Assembly: GCF_932276165.1 (NCBI RefSeq)
Contig: NC_063998.1
Location: 1,872,501 to 1,936,500, forward strand
Source of the DNA: Plutella xylostella
Taxonomy: Eukaryota > Arthropoda > Insecta > Lepidoptera > Plutellidae
DNA length: 64,000 nt
Reading direction: 5' to 3'
Below the pieces are notes generated by a model. It did no database searches. It was not told the origin of the DNA and saw nothing but the letters and a program-made list of their open reading frames with translations. Below, piece by piece: positions 33,801 through 46,243 of this stretch (position 1 is the first letter of the stretch; the number at the start of each line of letters is the position of its first letter). Both the position numbers and the translations under genes were made by a program.

Positions 33801-34387
33801 GTGCTGACGGAGTTCTTCAGGACCTTTGGCATGGTTATCGGGCTGCTGGCTATAGCTGTGGTGTCTGTTGAGGTAAGATAAAATCTAATGGTCATTTGAA
33901 AACAGTAAAGATTGGAACCACATGTAAGGCGTATGCAAAGGTGAAAGAATTGAGAAGAAGCATTTCTTCTTCCTTCTTCTAATAGCGTGACAGTGATAAA
34001 CACGAGACACTGGATCGGTTATTCATCGTGGTGAAAACATGAGAATAGCGGCGGTTAACAACATGACACGTGATACGTCACTTGGGGTGGCTCTCCTTTC
34101 GTGCACCCTAGATTGGTTAAGAGTAGTGCTCGTATCATCAATGATTTGCTGAGGTGATGAGAAAAAAACATCCCAGAAATAATAAATGACCCGGTTGATT
34201 ATATGAATTCACTCTTTGATTACTTAACTCCATTGTATTTCCTTTAATTTCTCTCAACCAACTTTTCAGCATCATAATATCATGTTAATTAATCCAAAAT
34301 TATTTTTATTTTCAGTTGGTGGCAGTGGTGTTTGCGCTGTGCCTGGCGAATAGGGCGAGGAACTACCAGCGGCGGTCCCGCTACTGA
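30889..34387 (+). CDS. Tetraspanin 1 (5 exons, 220 aa)
   Basis: Tetraspanins are four-pass membrane organisers with a disulphide-bonded large extracellular loop. Exons: 30889-30948, 31908-32096, 32446-32601, 33687-33872 and 34316-34387, all phase 0. Seen: short N-terminus MGCGEFIVKYVLFFANL leading into TM1; TM2 followed by IAFFGCCGSLRES, the typical Cys-rich end of TM2; TM3 YAVFMIMLMILKITL; large loop with CCG, PPSCC, a lone Cys and a final GC (six cysteines); TM4; and a short basic tail NRARNYQRRSRY. The length is at the small end for the family. AATAAA near 34469 follows the stop. It is a tandem paralogue of the gene at 36847; the introns differ entirely and hold repeats. Confidence 0.95.
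32654..33543. mobile_element. Fold-back element in tetraspanin 1 intron 3
   Basis: The left arm GGGGTAAGTAATACGAGGTATAAAAACGAA is matched by the reverse complement of the right arm near 33505-33543 (TTCGTTTTTATACGTCGCAA...CACCCC). Both arms are full of short TATAACGTTCATTATAT-like repeats in both orientations. The centre (about 32945-33250) has two direct copies of a 140-bp unit rich in GCTCCGCTCCGCTTCGCTGC. No coding capacity. Class unknown. Confidence 0.65.
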
Positions 34388-34567
34388 ACCAGTTATGCAC
34401 TGTACTGTGCCTATCAGTTAAATACACGTACAAAATAGTCTTAAGATTATGTTGAACTAAGTAAATTCTAATAAAAATATGTTTTTAATTAATTATTTCA
34501 GTACTAAGAGCGCGTTCAGGGTTTTCAGCCAGTCAGAATAGTAGGTACCTATTCTATTCTATTCTAT

Positions 34568-34901
34568 AGCGGTGGTAGCTCAGTCGGCTAAGCCCCCGCT
34601 TCTCACGCCAGAGATGCAGGTTCGAATCCCGGCGCTGACATGTACCAATGAGTTCTTTTAACTTAAGTACAATGTATACCATCGCTCTTACGGTGAAGGA
34701 AAACATCGTGAGGAAACCTGCATATCTAGATTTAGCACATCTAGATATGTGAACCCACCAACCCGCAGTGGACCAGCATGGTGGGAAATGGTCCAAGCTT
34801 AGGAAGGCAGTTTAGACCTTGGGGATATGCACAAAGGTTCCACTCGAGAGAGCCAGGTGCAGGTACTTACACCCCCACAGAGAATAGAATAGAATAGGTA
34901 C
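34568..34901 (+). mobile_element. tRNA-derived SINE, family A, copy 1
   Basis: Head AGCGGTGGTAGCTCAGTCGG (A box) and GGTTCGAATCC (B box), followed by a shared body (CAATGAGTTCTTTTAACTT, ACCGTAAG-type block, CCCACCAACCCGCAGTGGAC) and a (GAATA)n tail. Nearly identical to 39321-39650. Confidence 0.85.
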
Positions 34902-35300
34902 CTAAGTACCTAAATTATTACAATGTGTACCTACCCCTGTACCCCGATGATCGACTGACAAGCTCAAATCGATTTGGGGGTCGAATGGCCGTGTGAGAGA
35001 TGTCCCCTAAAAAAAACAGTCATTGGTAGATAGAGTAATTGAAACTGGCAGTAAATGTGTGAAATGTTTAAAATTTTGAGTCGTAATTAAAGTTCTAATA
35101 AGTACCTACTAGTATTTAAATTAAAGTTCTAAAAGTAACGAAAATATTATGCGCCTTCTCGTGTAGTCGTTCATTCACACCAACACACTTTGCTATTAAC
35201 AATTTTTAAGGAACTCAAGTCATCAACCTGCGACTGATAAGGCGGATATTTATTTCAATATATCTGCCTTTTTATTACCGGTATCATATACCATAATATA

Positions 35301-35588
35301 CAGGGTGTTGCAAAAAGGGTATGCCGAACCTACATGTGCAGCTTAGTATATCTAAGCCCGAAACTGAAATCAGAATTTCAAAATTCGCATGAAAAAAACA
35401 TTCGCCATAAAGTTATTATTCTGTGGCCATAGGAAAAAGTCACGTGACCAACAAAGTTTTTAGGAAAATGATATATTTTTTTCGGGAATTTTTAAATTCT
35501 GTTTTTAGTTTCGGGCTTAGACATAACTAATTAACATGCTGCATATGTAGGTTTCGGCTTAGTATACCCTTTTTGCAACAACCTACTG
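35301..35588. mobile_element. Tc1/mariner-type MITE
   Basis: CAGGGTGTTGCAAAAAGGGT at the left pairs with ACCCTTTTTGCAACAACCTACTG at the right. TA flanks on both sides. An inner inverted pair is also seen (CCTACATGTGCAGC / GCTGCATATGTAGG). No transposase. Confidence 0.75.
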
Positions 35589-36269
35589 TATATATTTAAG
35601 GTACTATCTTAATTAGATTGTCAGGTATCTGCAATCGGTATTACTTATCGCTTCCCCGAAATCGGACATATTATTATCATGAACCTATTAGGTAAAAATA
35701 TAAGTGCAAACATAGTGCAGATTAAAGTAAGTATAAAAACGTGTGTGTAGTTACTACCTTCATGTACTTACCTAACTTCTAACGGCAAACATACGACAAT
35801 TCGTTTTTTCTTCACCTCACTACAACTACGTATAACAATTTGGTTTATCTGTAATGGTGGTAGGTACTCTAGGTACTAGGTACTGAATCTAACAACCAGC
35901 TGTTAAGTATTTTATTAAATAAGTACCTACAATTGTATGAGGGTAATTTGGTTTCCTAGAAGCAGAATTAACCGGAATGTGGCCTAACTCCTATCTGTAT
36001 GATTACTAATCATACTTGATCAAATTATTGTAATTTGTGGTTTCCTAGAAGTAGAACCAAGTTGGATATCCTATCTCCTATCAGGATTACTTATTACTGA
36101 ATTCATGATTGTAAAAACCCATCCCAGTCTATAATGCAAGCCATATGCTCGTTCGTAGGACACGTATAGATAGATGGAGTAAGCTTATATGCACAGAAGA
36201 CTTCAATGAAGGCTGATCAGTAGTGATGACTGTGACAGTTATAACGTACATACCTACTGAGCATTTTAT

Positions 36270-36423
36270 TTACTTAACCTTAACCCGTGCTTCGTACGGC
36301 ACGTTAAGCCGTGGGACCCGGTTGCTGTTTCGGCAGCCGTTTGCTTGTGTTGGGGTCCACCAATCCGCACTGAGCTCTCGTGTCCCTGCAGTGGACACGT
36401 GATGGGTTAAGATGATGATGATG
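36270..36423 (+). mobile_element. RTE/SINE-like 3' tail
   Basis: GGCACGTTAAGCCG...GGGACCCGGTTGC, TTGTGTTGGGGTCCACCAA, GTGTCCCTGCAGTGG, GTGATGGGTTAAGATGATGATGATGG. Related to 29040-29180. Confidence 0.55.
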
Positions 36424-36846
36424 GACCTTAACCCGCATACCGTCATCAACGTACCCCCCTTCACCATAAATATATTGTTCTCTGTCTTGAATGTTTTCAA
36501 TAAGTACTCATTGTTCAAGTACTTAGGTATATTGTTGACAAATTAGTATTTCCCTCTTAAAACTAAGTATGATGTTTGTCCACCTAGGTATTTGCGGACC
36601 TGACTCACGGTTGATTCATATCTTTATTGTGAGAACATTATCTGATACCGTCCTGATATCAAATATCGGCACAGGGGCATTACTGGAACGATAATGTACT
36701 TCCACTTTAAATGGTTCAGTCTGACCAAAATATAGCCGCATAGTTGCGCTGAGATAGAAGCGACAGGATCACGCCAGTCGCTGAAATAAAAAGTTGACTA
36801 ACTTTTATTTATTTTATTCTGAAAAAATAATTAATAAGTTAACAAG

Positions 36847-39800
36847 ATGTGTTGCTTTGCTGAGTTTATTGTGAAGTATGTGCTGTTTTTCACGAATCTC
36901 GTGTTTACGGTAAGTTATTTAGTTTTTAAAATTCTTTAGCGGATTTAGGTCATAAAGGCAACATTTTTTTCTCAGTTTTATTTTTCAAAATGATAATGTT
37001 TTAACGTGACTAGATAAAATATATTCTTAAGTTAAAGTTTGAAACAAAAATGTAGTTCTTATGTCAGGGCGGCATTAATAAACAGCAACGATATAATTAA
37101 ATTAGTTATTAAAAACCATTTTAAATATTTTTTATAATATCCCTAACAACATCATGCCTCGCGAAATCCACCACTGGTAGCTTCCATTTTATGTATAGTT
37201 TCAAGGATTTCAGTAATAAATGTCGGACTGAAGTTCAGTCTAGATACGGCAGCTTTCACAAGCCACTCCAGCGGATGACGTGAACAGATAGTGGTTTATA
37301 ACCAGCCTTTATTATTAGAAATACATTAACTAGATAACTGATTAATACCACCACTTATAAAATACTTATACACTAACGAGCAATGAAAAACTTTCAGCGA
37401 CAATAGCACCAAATTACTCCTAAACGGAAAAGACATAACTTAATATTGAAGTAGTTAATTTAAACGTATCGAGTTCAAATTTTCAAAAAAATTGGGTCAT
37501 TTGGTGTCGTCATTTTGTAAGTGGAACTTTTTCATAGCTCGTGATTGTAACACTGAATAATTCCACCACTATATACCCATACACTTACTAAATTTAACGA
37601 TATTTTCACCCCTACAGTCGCCTCATTGCTGTCCTTCAGTTTTCTGCTTCTCAGTTTAATCTGGTTGTGTGCTGTGCGTAGACTGTTTTTCTAAGGACCA
37701 CCATTAGAATGTTGTTGGCCTTCCTCATCCAGCCACTAGCCGTCTACCCGTCCTAAGTCGTCGGGCGGGAGGGTCCGCGTCCCACGCGTTTTTGGGCTTT
37801 GCTTGACCTCTATGTGGTCACCCTAACACCTATTGTGTTTTTCAAAACATTATTAAATACCTAGGTCGCTATTACTTAAAACGCTGCCATTGCATGAAGT
37901 CATGGCGTAAATTGCTCCATGTATTGAATAAGTACAATGTGATAAAATATTATTCCAACACGACATCATCAACATCCGCTGAATCATTTATATCATTATC
38001 TTTGGGGACGACGGAAACAAGTCTACACTTAGATACGGAAGCCACCATGACCTATTTTGTGTTGACAGAGGCGTATTGTTTAGCATCCTCCTCTCCTCTT
38101 ACGATTATCCAGAGCAGATGATAGCAGCTTCTATCCTGAAACCGCTATATGGATAGTATCACCGCACAATATCAAAATCAAATATCACTATCTTAGATAG
38201 CCCATCCATAGTTGAAGGAAATATGTACAATATCGATAGTCCATCGATACTATCGATAGGCCTATCGATCGGGTACATGACTACAATCTGATGGGGTCAT
38301 ACAATAGATTTTTCACACAAAACTACCCGAAACCTTGAATAATACCATTGCCAACTAACATTTAAACCTCTGATAGGTAGTGATGATCTCTGGCGTGAGA
38401 AACTGGCGTTTACACCACTGAGCTAACTACCACCGTTCGACTACTCTACCAGCGATACCATCATATCACACAATCATCGATTACCATATCGCGTGAATCT
38501 CAATAGGCCTTTACTTCTCCTGAAGCCTTGAATAATAGGTACCAAGCCTATTCCTACGTAATATTCAAACCTCTGTTTCCCTCCAGCTGGCAGGAGCCGC
38601 GCTCATCGGTCTCGGCATAGCGGTCCTGGTCCAGTTCAGCGGCGCCACCGACATCATCGAGGGCTCCGTCAAGCTGGTGCCCATCTCCATCATCGTGGTG
38701 GGCAGCATCATCTTCCTGATCGCCTTCTTTGGATGCTGTGGAGCTATTAAGGAGAACTGCTGTATGCTGACTACGGTGAGTTGACAGTTCTGTCCTGAAG
38801 GGCTAGCACGGAGCGCAAGACGCGCACTTCAAGACGTGATAAACTTAATCCTTTTGATAGTTTTGATCATGATCAGTCAGGGACATCTCTAATATTGTAC
38901 GAGTATCTAGGAAGTCCTTTAATAAGTAAACAATAATGACGGACCGGTATACTTTACCGTATCTGATAGCTAATGTATTCTACTTTGTACAAAAATCTAA
39001 TCAGTTTTAGTTTACTATAAAGTATACTGATATGAACATCGCTTCCCGATTTACATTATTTACTATGATTCTAATTATTGATAAAACTACCTAAGTACTT
39101 TAATTTACTACAGGTACACCTAACACTCATAATAATATTAAGGTTCTCAAGTTACATTCCGGAAACTCTTATGGACTATAGGCACATGATGATGATATTA
39201 ATGTCATAGCACTTTTAAAATATTTGACATCACTGAAACTGGAAGCTTTTATGAGATGCGTCCTGTCTATGTACCTTTCATCTCTTGGTACGAAACGTAC
39301 TTATTCATTATCTGCCCTTGGAGCGGTGGTAGCTCAATCGGGTAAGTGCCCGCTTCTCACGCCAGAGATGCGGGTTCGAATCCCGGCGCTGACATGTACC
39401 AATGAGTTCTTTTAACTTAAGTACAATGTATACCATCGCTCTTACGGTGAAGGAAAACATCGTGAGGAAACCTGCATATCTAGATTTAGCACATCTAGAT
39501 ATGTGAACCCACCAACCCGCAGTGGACCAGCGTGGTGGGAAAATGGTCCAAGCTTGGGAAGGCAGTTTAGACCTTAGGGATATGCACAACGGTTCCATTC
39601 GAGAGAGCCAGGTGCAGGTGCTCACACCCCCACAGAGAATAGAATAGAATATATTATGCCCTTGTTATTGAGAAAAAACTAAAAAACTCATATTACTATT
39701 CCCAGTATGCGATCTTCATGGCCCTGCTCGCCGCAGTGAAGATCTGGATCACGGTGGTGATCTACAACGGACTGGGCAATCTCGACAATCTGGTCATCGA

Positions 39801-41116
39801 ATGGATCACCGGCGCGTTTTCAGAACATCCGAACGAGTTCAACGTTATTGAATCTGCTGTGAGTATTGTGTTGTTTTTCTTTGTTCCGACCTAACTACGA
39901 TATAATTTAGCTTGGAAAAAAAGGTTTAGCAGAAATACAGTTAATCTAACTATTTATATCAGCCATGTCTAGTTACATAGATGTAACGAATTATCAACAG
40001 ATTAGTCAATGAACTGCTGTTAGCCCACAAAGTACCAACCTATAGTTTATGGGCGAAACATTTTGAGGGCTAAAAGTTCATTCGTAGTTCATGGGTCAAT
40101 TGACTGTAAATGAACCGTTTCAGATTTCCGGGTAAAAAAACAACATTGAAAAGCCGCTCTACATAAATCAATGACATGTGCGGTACCGATTAAAAGTGTA
40201 GATCAGATAAAAGTCATCGAATCTGATGTTATTGATATCATTAAAGGACTAAAAATTACCTACAATTCATGTGTACAGTTATATAAAATATCTAGGGTTA
40301 GAAGAACCTAGAACCTTCCTTACACAGGATCAAACTGCCACTCAGCAGTACATCAATTTTCTTGTCATTAACACTTTTACGGACAATCCGTCGAGGGCCG
40401 CTTATTAAATATCAATGTAATATGACTATACGCGCCTGTGGCCGTCTAACTTAAGTACTTAATACCATAGAATAACAAGTACAATACTTTACCACCCTCT
40501 CCCTCAGTTCGAGTGCTGCGGCACAATCGGCGCCGGGACATACCTGCCCGGGCCGCTGCCCGCGACCTGCTGCGCTCCCTCCGAGGCCACCTGTGTCCAG
40601 GGTAACGCCTACCCTGGCTGCGTCAGCGTCGTCAGCCAGTTCCTCGATGATATTGGCTCTGGGATCGGTGGTGTTATCATCACGGTTATCATTGTTGAGG
40701 TGTGTAGTGTGTTCTATGTGGAGGATCAAGGTATTGAGGTGTAAAGTTCTTTGTAGTGCTTGGCCCATTTGGCTTAAAGCTTCCGGCACAAGGTTGAGTT
40801 CCTAGTAGGCACACTCTTTGCCAGGCTCAGGCCTGCGTAATACTCCAAATTGGTACGCCGCTTGCGCTTCTAATACCTAACTCAGTCGGGGCGGCAAACA
40901 ATTTGCCTTCTGGAAACGGAGCTTAAAACAATCTTGGATCTTATAATTTCTCCTTCTACACAATAAATAAGCTTCTAATGCACACCCCTTATGTAAAGAT
41001 AATGGCTCTGTTTTACAAGTTTTTTTTTTAATTTCCAGGTGGTAGCGGTTCTCTTCGGCCTGTGCATGGCGTTCGCGTCGAGCAAAAACAAACAACAACG
41101 AGCACAATACGCTTAA
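36847..41116 (+). CDS. Tetraspanin 2 (5 exons, 224 aa)
   Basis: Exons: 36847-36909, 38587-38775, 39706-39858, 40508-40699 and 41039-41116, all phase 0 with almost the same sizes as tetraspanin 1 (exon 2 is 189 nt in both). N-terminus MCCFAEFIVKYVLFFTNLVF matches its neighbour closely. TM2 ends IAFFGCCGAIKENCCM. The large loop has CCG, ATCC, a lone Cys and PGC. TM4 ends in a short Lys/Gln-rich tail. A likely polyadenylation signal AATAAA lies at 41385-41390. The shared exon structure and sequence show a tandem duplication old enough for the introns to have become unrelated. Confidence 0.95.
38385..38437 (-). mobile_element. SINE family A head fragment
   Basis: Read on minus: CGGTGGTAGTTAGCTCAGTGG...TTCTCACGCCAGAGAT, the A-box head of the same SINE as at 34568, with the body missing. 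In tetraspanin 2 intron 1. Confidence 0.6.
39321..39650 (+). mobile_element. tRNA-derived SINE, family A, copy 2
   Basis: Full-length copy in tetraspanin 2 intron 2 with A and B boxes, the same body as the 34568 copy and a GAATAGAATAGAATA tail. Few differences from copy 1, so the family was active recently. Confidence 0.85.
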
Positions 41117-41854
41117 ACCTAATACTTAGATTATTTAATAATATATTTCGTTATAAGTCTAAGATACTGTATTTCATTACAGACCTACTATACCCATTTA
41201 CATACCTATTATACCTTATTCAATGAATTAATTATCTATTATAAGTACCTACCTAACTATTTACCTACCTTATTACCTAGAATAGAATATTATATAGAAT
41301 AGTATCGTCTTATCTATCCCAGGAAATACCTTTAAGTATAGCATAGATGTAACGGGTGATATCTAATATCTACTAATACTTGATAATAAAAGTTAATCCA
41401 CCTTTTAGATGAGTCAGAAAAAATATGAAAGAGCTAAATATTTCAGCAAACAAATGAAAGTTACAGTTTTCTTCAGTGAAAGTAAAAATTTACAAAGTTC
41501 TAACTAGATGACAATGCCCACTTACTATCTCACACGTTTCTAGCACAAATATGATCTTTACTTATTTTGTTACCATCGTGACAGGGTGGATGGCTGCCAC
41601 TGCCAGTATCTAGTTAGTCATCATGTAGACTGCCAGAGCAAAGATGAGTGTACTATACTGAACGTTCTAAAGTAGTTATACAGCCAAACGTATAACCATC
41701 AGCGACGACGGCGACGTCCAACCTGCTTGATAGGCAGATTATTTGTATTGGTTGGATCCATGTGGAAGACTGATGACACTGACATAGTCTTGTGTCGTGG
41801 TGCGCCTTGGGATAGGCTTATGTCCGGCACATTAACAGCACCAGTAATGGACAC

Positions 41855-42292
41855 CTTAAGGGTCAATTCAGACGTACCACAACCACACCACAACCACAAC
41901 CACACCACAACCACGCGGTGTGGTCGGGCGTATATTTTGTATTGACAATGAATAATCCAATTCACACGTGCCACATTTTGCCGTTGTTATCGACCACCTG
42001 TGTAATACGACCACATCGCAACCACATCGCAACCACAACGCAACCACATCGCAACGGCAACGCCGCCTCGCGGCGGCGGCACCGCGGCAACCTGTTTTCC
42101 GTATTAACTGCACACGACGACGTGGCTACCACATCGCAATGACAGCGACAACGTAACCACATCGATATTTTGTCGCTGCCACAACGCAACTGCAAAAAGC
42201 CGCTGTCACACAATTCACACGTAACCACAGCTTGACCACATTTTGTCGCTGCGACGTGGTGTGGTTGTGGTACGTGTGAATTGACGCTAAGG
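41855..42292. mobile_element. MITE with CCACAACCACACC-rich arms
   Basis: Left GTCAATTCAGACGTACCACA and right TGTGGTACGTGTGAATTGAC pair along about 40 bp. The interior is built from CCACATCGCAACCACA-like and CGCAACGGCAAC units in both orientations. Confidence 0.7.
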
Positions 42293-43570
42293 ATTTTTTA
42301 CCAATGATTTGGCTGTTACTCGCACAGTTTTTGAGTTAGAATATTGAAAGTTGGTATGAATCATAGGAATATCTTGCCTTTTAAGATGAATGTACACTAG
42401 CTCGATTTAAACTAATTAATATTTCAGGAAATTGCATATTTGTAAAATATGTCCTAAAACCACAGTAATGGACACCCAACCTCCAGTTATGGACACCCAA
42501 TGTTGGACAGTGATTTTTTATTGGATAAAAGTATAAAATATTGTTTTATGCTTATATTATTATAATTTTAACGATGATTCGTAATCATAACCGTTTACAC
42601 AAACAGGCTTGGTTGCCAGTTACACTATGGGAACCATCAAAGAGGGAAAATTTAACTTTCTGAAAAAAAAAGTTTTACAAAAACACAAAAAATTCCAATT
42701 CAACATTATAAATTCTGTCCTCCTGCATTTTATTATGTTACTTGGTATCATTATGTTCCCCCAGTGGGACAGAGGGCAGACACAACAGTTTTTTATCCCA
42801 GACAGCAGCCAGCTTTGCATCGGACCACGTGATTCACACTTTCCACATCGCCATACGATCGAGCGTCTATTTAGATCGGCCTTGCTTACGCTTGCCCTGC
42901 GGATCCCATTCGAGAGCCTGTCTCAAGATTGGGTTTTAGTCTCTACGCAGGGTATGGCTATTCCAACTTCATTTGCGGCGTTTTATGTGTGAACCAACAG
43001 GATCGTCATGGCAGCTTTTCCTCAGATCTATGTTGGAGATGATCTCGGGCCAGAAAATCTTTAAGTTCCGCCGGGTACAGCGGTTAATGAATACTTTCTC
43101 TTCTTAATCTTTGTGGTCTAAGAGGTATTGCAAGCGTATAACAGTACCGACTTTAGTAACGTTGGTGATAAATATCTATCACTGTAATGGAGAGGTGTTT
43201 TGACTGCCACATGCATCGCAGACATGTAAATTTATGCACCATTGACCGTATCAGTACGGGCACCCACATCTAGGTCAATGCTCTCTCCTGCAACAACACT
43301 CTCGTCTCAACCTCTTCCGTTCCCACAATCCTCTCGTCATATCATATCATCTGGGTTATCCAGGTCTTGCATTTACACCAGCCAGAAAATGCTTTTAATT
43401 TAAGCTTTTCTTTTCAGAACCATTTCTCTCACTTCCCTTTTTTCTACTAAAATTTTGCTCTTAATTCCTTCTCCTCTCTAAAACCACTTCTTTTCAAATT
43501 CTCATGGTATTCTTACCAAGCTTCACTGGTCTATTTGTCACACGATCACTGTCTATTTCTCTATTTCTAT

Positions 43571-43725
43571 TCTCTGTGGGTCTGTAAGTACCTGCACCTG
43601 GCTCTCTCGAATGAAACCTTTGTGCTTGTGCCTCTAGGTCTAAACTGCATTCCTAAGCTTGGACCATTTCCCACTATGCTGGTTCACTGCAGGTTGGTGG
43701 GTTCACATATTTAGATGTGCTTAAC
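43571..43725 (-). mobile_element. SINE family A, headless copy
   Basis: Reverse complement of the SINE body: TTCTCTGTGGGTCTGTAAGT, CTGGCTCTCTCGAATG, AAGCTTGGACCATTTCCCAC, GGTTGGTGGGTTCACATAT. The tRNA-like head is missing. More diverged than the copies at 34568 and 39321. Confidence 0.65.
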
Positions 43726-46198
43726 TACTACTTATCATATTACTAATTTTATTTCATTGTGCTTCTGTGAGCGTGATTTTTTACAACCACAACGTGAATA
43801 TTTGGATTTTCATGTGCATCTTGCATCAATACTTGTTCTGGAACACTAGAAATAGATGTAGGGGGAACATGTATGTGTCTCCATAACGCGTGGCTGCAGT
43901 GGCCATCTTTTACATCCATAATAGCATCTCCCATTTGCTTGGGCGTATATACGTTTTTCATGGACAATGTGAAAAATCCAGTGATGGACACCCAATTATG
44001 GACACCTGTACAAGACTGGTATCCTTCATTTTATTCATGTTTTACAAAAACTACCAATATAATTATGAAATTCTAAAGACAATTAAATCAGAAAACACAA
44101 CATTACCTTAAAACATTATTTTCGACACGTGTCCATAACTGGATCTACTGATAATTTGCAAACCAGTAATGAACACCCCCCCTCTGTAATCATTTCCATA
44201 AACGTAAGCTGTCCTATTCCTTTGAAAATATGTCGGAAATTCAGTATAGTTTCCATAAAATCAAGAAAGTCAATTTAAAATAAAATTAAACGAAATTACC
44301 AACAATATTCTACACTTACCTCTTTAACAATTTCCTTAAAAAATCTTCATTTCATTTGTGAACCCCCGTCAAATGAACTTTTTTTCCTCACAATTTTTAA
44401 TCTAAATGGATGACATAAATAACTTGTTTATATAACAAGGAGGGATGTCTAGGCTTTGAAACTAAGGTGTTGCAATTTTCGCAAAACTATGCATACTCTT
44501 ATTTTAGACAAAATAAGTTTGTAAGTGTCCATTACTGGGTCCGTGTCCATTACTGGTGCCGTTATAATTATTGGCTGATGATATTGATAATAAAACATAA
44601 TTGTTCGAAAATATCTTATTTTATTCTACTGAAGAACATCATATTCGTATCAACATATTTATTATTCATTTAAACTTTAAAGCACCTTCAATGTCCAGCC
44701 TCCCTTCAACGCTAAACACCATGGTCTGCAGACCACCAGTCCGAATCGTGATCGCCATATAAAACCACCCACGCGCTGACATTCCACTTTTTATCTAAAA
44801 ACGGGAGAACGGCGCCAAACGATAAAATAAATTAAACATCAAAAGACATCATTAAGGTAGCCCTAACGGTAAAGAGAGAAGTGTTATCATTGACATAACT
44901 CGATCTGTGGAGCCGGTTGCAACAGGGTTCATTGGCCTAACAAAAAAGCTTTATTTATTTAAAGAACTAGCTTTTCGGCTTGCTCCAGACTGGGTTGACT
45001 TGGCGAAAACCGTACGCGGATAATGTTGGTCAAATGTAAATATGGAAATTGGGCGTAAGAAATTTCCGCTGCTAAATTCTAGAACAGAGGTACAAGTTTA
45101 ACAAAGACACTTTGGTACAGATAGTTTCCCTATCTTAGGTAATACCTATCTAGATAGCTACCCAAACCAATAATTATTAAATTTGAGGAACTGTTAAGGT
45201 ATACCTAGATACCTGCTGCTTATAATAAGACTAACAGTACAAGTGCAGGGAAGCAAATCAGAGCTAGAAATACTAGTTGCATTACTTAGTTGTGTAATAG
45301 GAGCTATTGGATCCATCAGTTGACGTGGTCAATCGTGGGAAGCTACAGTGGATACTGGTGAATCCTGGATTCCTCACGTATTTAGTGGTAGATGACCAGC
45401 TCGATTATCTGAAGCTTCGTCATATCTTTGGGCTCTGAAGGGACAAACTGGCAAAGGTGATGTCTTTGGCTATTCAATTATATTTTAGGTCAAGGATTCG
45501 ATATTTCTTGAAATCCACTTTACTCAATTAGCAACCTTTTACTCAAAATATACCGTTTTCCCTGTTCTGCCTTGTCCTTAGGTATTTCCAATTTAAAGTC
45601 GAATCACAAGAATCGGATCGACGACAATCTCCGGAATAAATTACAATAATTTAGCAGCTTGTTAATTACCAAAACCGTTTTTGAAAATCTCACAAGGACC
45701 GAGTTAGCTAAATAAAACGGTGAATGGTTAATCTTACGGCTTACTTACCTATTTATTACTTAATTGTAAGCTACATCGCTAAACAATGAATTCTTGAATT
45801 ATGCAACTTTTAAAATGTTTTCTGCACTTTTCTTTTTACAACGCATGTATTATTTCAAAACATATGGCGACCTTTCCCGCTGAAACAATGGCAGTGTCGG
45901 ACCTGGATGGGGCAAGCACTTTTACTAGAAAACGAAAGTCCTCGCAACGATTATGATATTGTGCTCTCATCCATAATTCATATAAGTAATACCGGTACAA
46001 TTATAACATATTCCTCCATAAGTTTCACAACGCAATGAAGCCTATATGTGCAGTGAACTTGAATAATTGGTCATTATCGAAACATTCGTACATCGCAGTA
46101 CACAGAGAGGTGAAATAAGCAAACAAAACAGACACCAAAACAGTGCGGTGTTATAGCGGGCAGAGCAAACACGAGCCGAGGCACCGTTAGGCCGGCGA

Positions 46199-46235
46199 TA
46201 TAAGCGCATGCGGCGCGCTCGGCGGCGTACACTCA
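46199..46235 (+). promoter_or_regulatory. Possible TATA box and initiator of the secreted-protein gene
   Basis: TATAAG at 46199-46204, with ACACTCACT about 30 nt further on as a possible initiator. If used, the 5' UTR would be only about 10 nt, which is odd. Alternatively the CACTGCAG just before the ATG is a 3' splice site and the real promoter lies upstream. Confidence 0.35.
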
Positions 46236-46243
46236 CTGCAGAC

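Larger units (their letters stand above)
34388..36846. other. Gap between the tetraspanin genes
   Basis: This contains the tetraspanin 1 polyadenylation region, a SINE (34568-34901), a TA-flanked MITE (35301-35588) and an RTE-like tail at 36270-36423 ending in (GAT)n. No additional gene was recognised. Confidence 0.5.
41838..44560. mobile_element. Composite inverted-repeat element with AGTAATGGACAC motif
   Basis: Left end GCACCAGTAATGGACACC and right end GTGTCCATTACTGGTGC are exact inverted counterparts. Variants of the motif recur inside: 42462, 42483, 43980 and 43996 in plus sense; 44125 and 44525-44555 in minus sense; 44164 in plus sense. No recognisable transposase; target duplication unclear. 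A smaller MITE is inserted near the left end, and a decayed minus-strand SINE lies at 43571-43725. Confidence 0.6.
41117..46243. other. Gap between tetraspanin 2 and the secreted-protein gene
   Basis: The stretch 41838-44560 is a composite repeat element described separately. Nothing recognisable was found at about 44600-46140. Open frames in this gap (for example 42609-42992 and 43749-43991) match no family known to me and could be non-coding. Confidence 0.5.

Noticed and set aside
34568..34640. tRNA gene
   Set aside because: A and B boxes are present but the body, tail and near-identical copies elsewhere show a tRNA-derived SINE.
41727..42228. Several overlapping His/Thr/Cys/Arg-rich frames
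   Set aside because: They translate the CCACAACCACA repeats of a MITE on both strands.
46208..46243. Upstream in-frame ATG of the secreted-protein gene
   Set aside because: It would put a highly basic 12-residue stretch before a good signal peptide and lies within a few bases of the TATA-like motif, so the ATG at 46244 was chosen.
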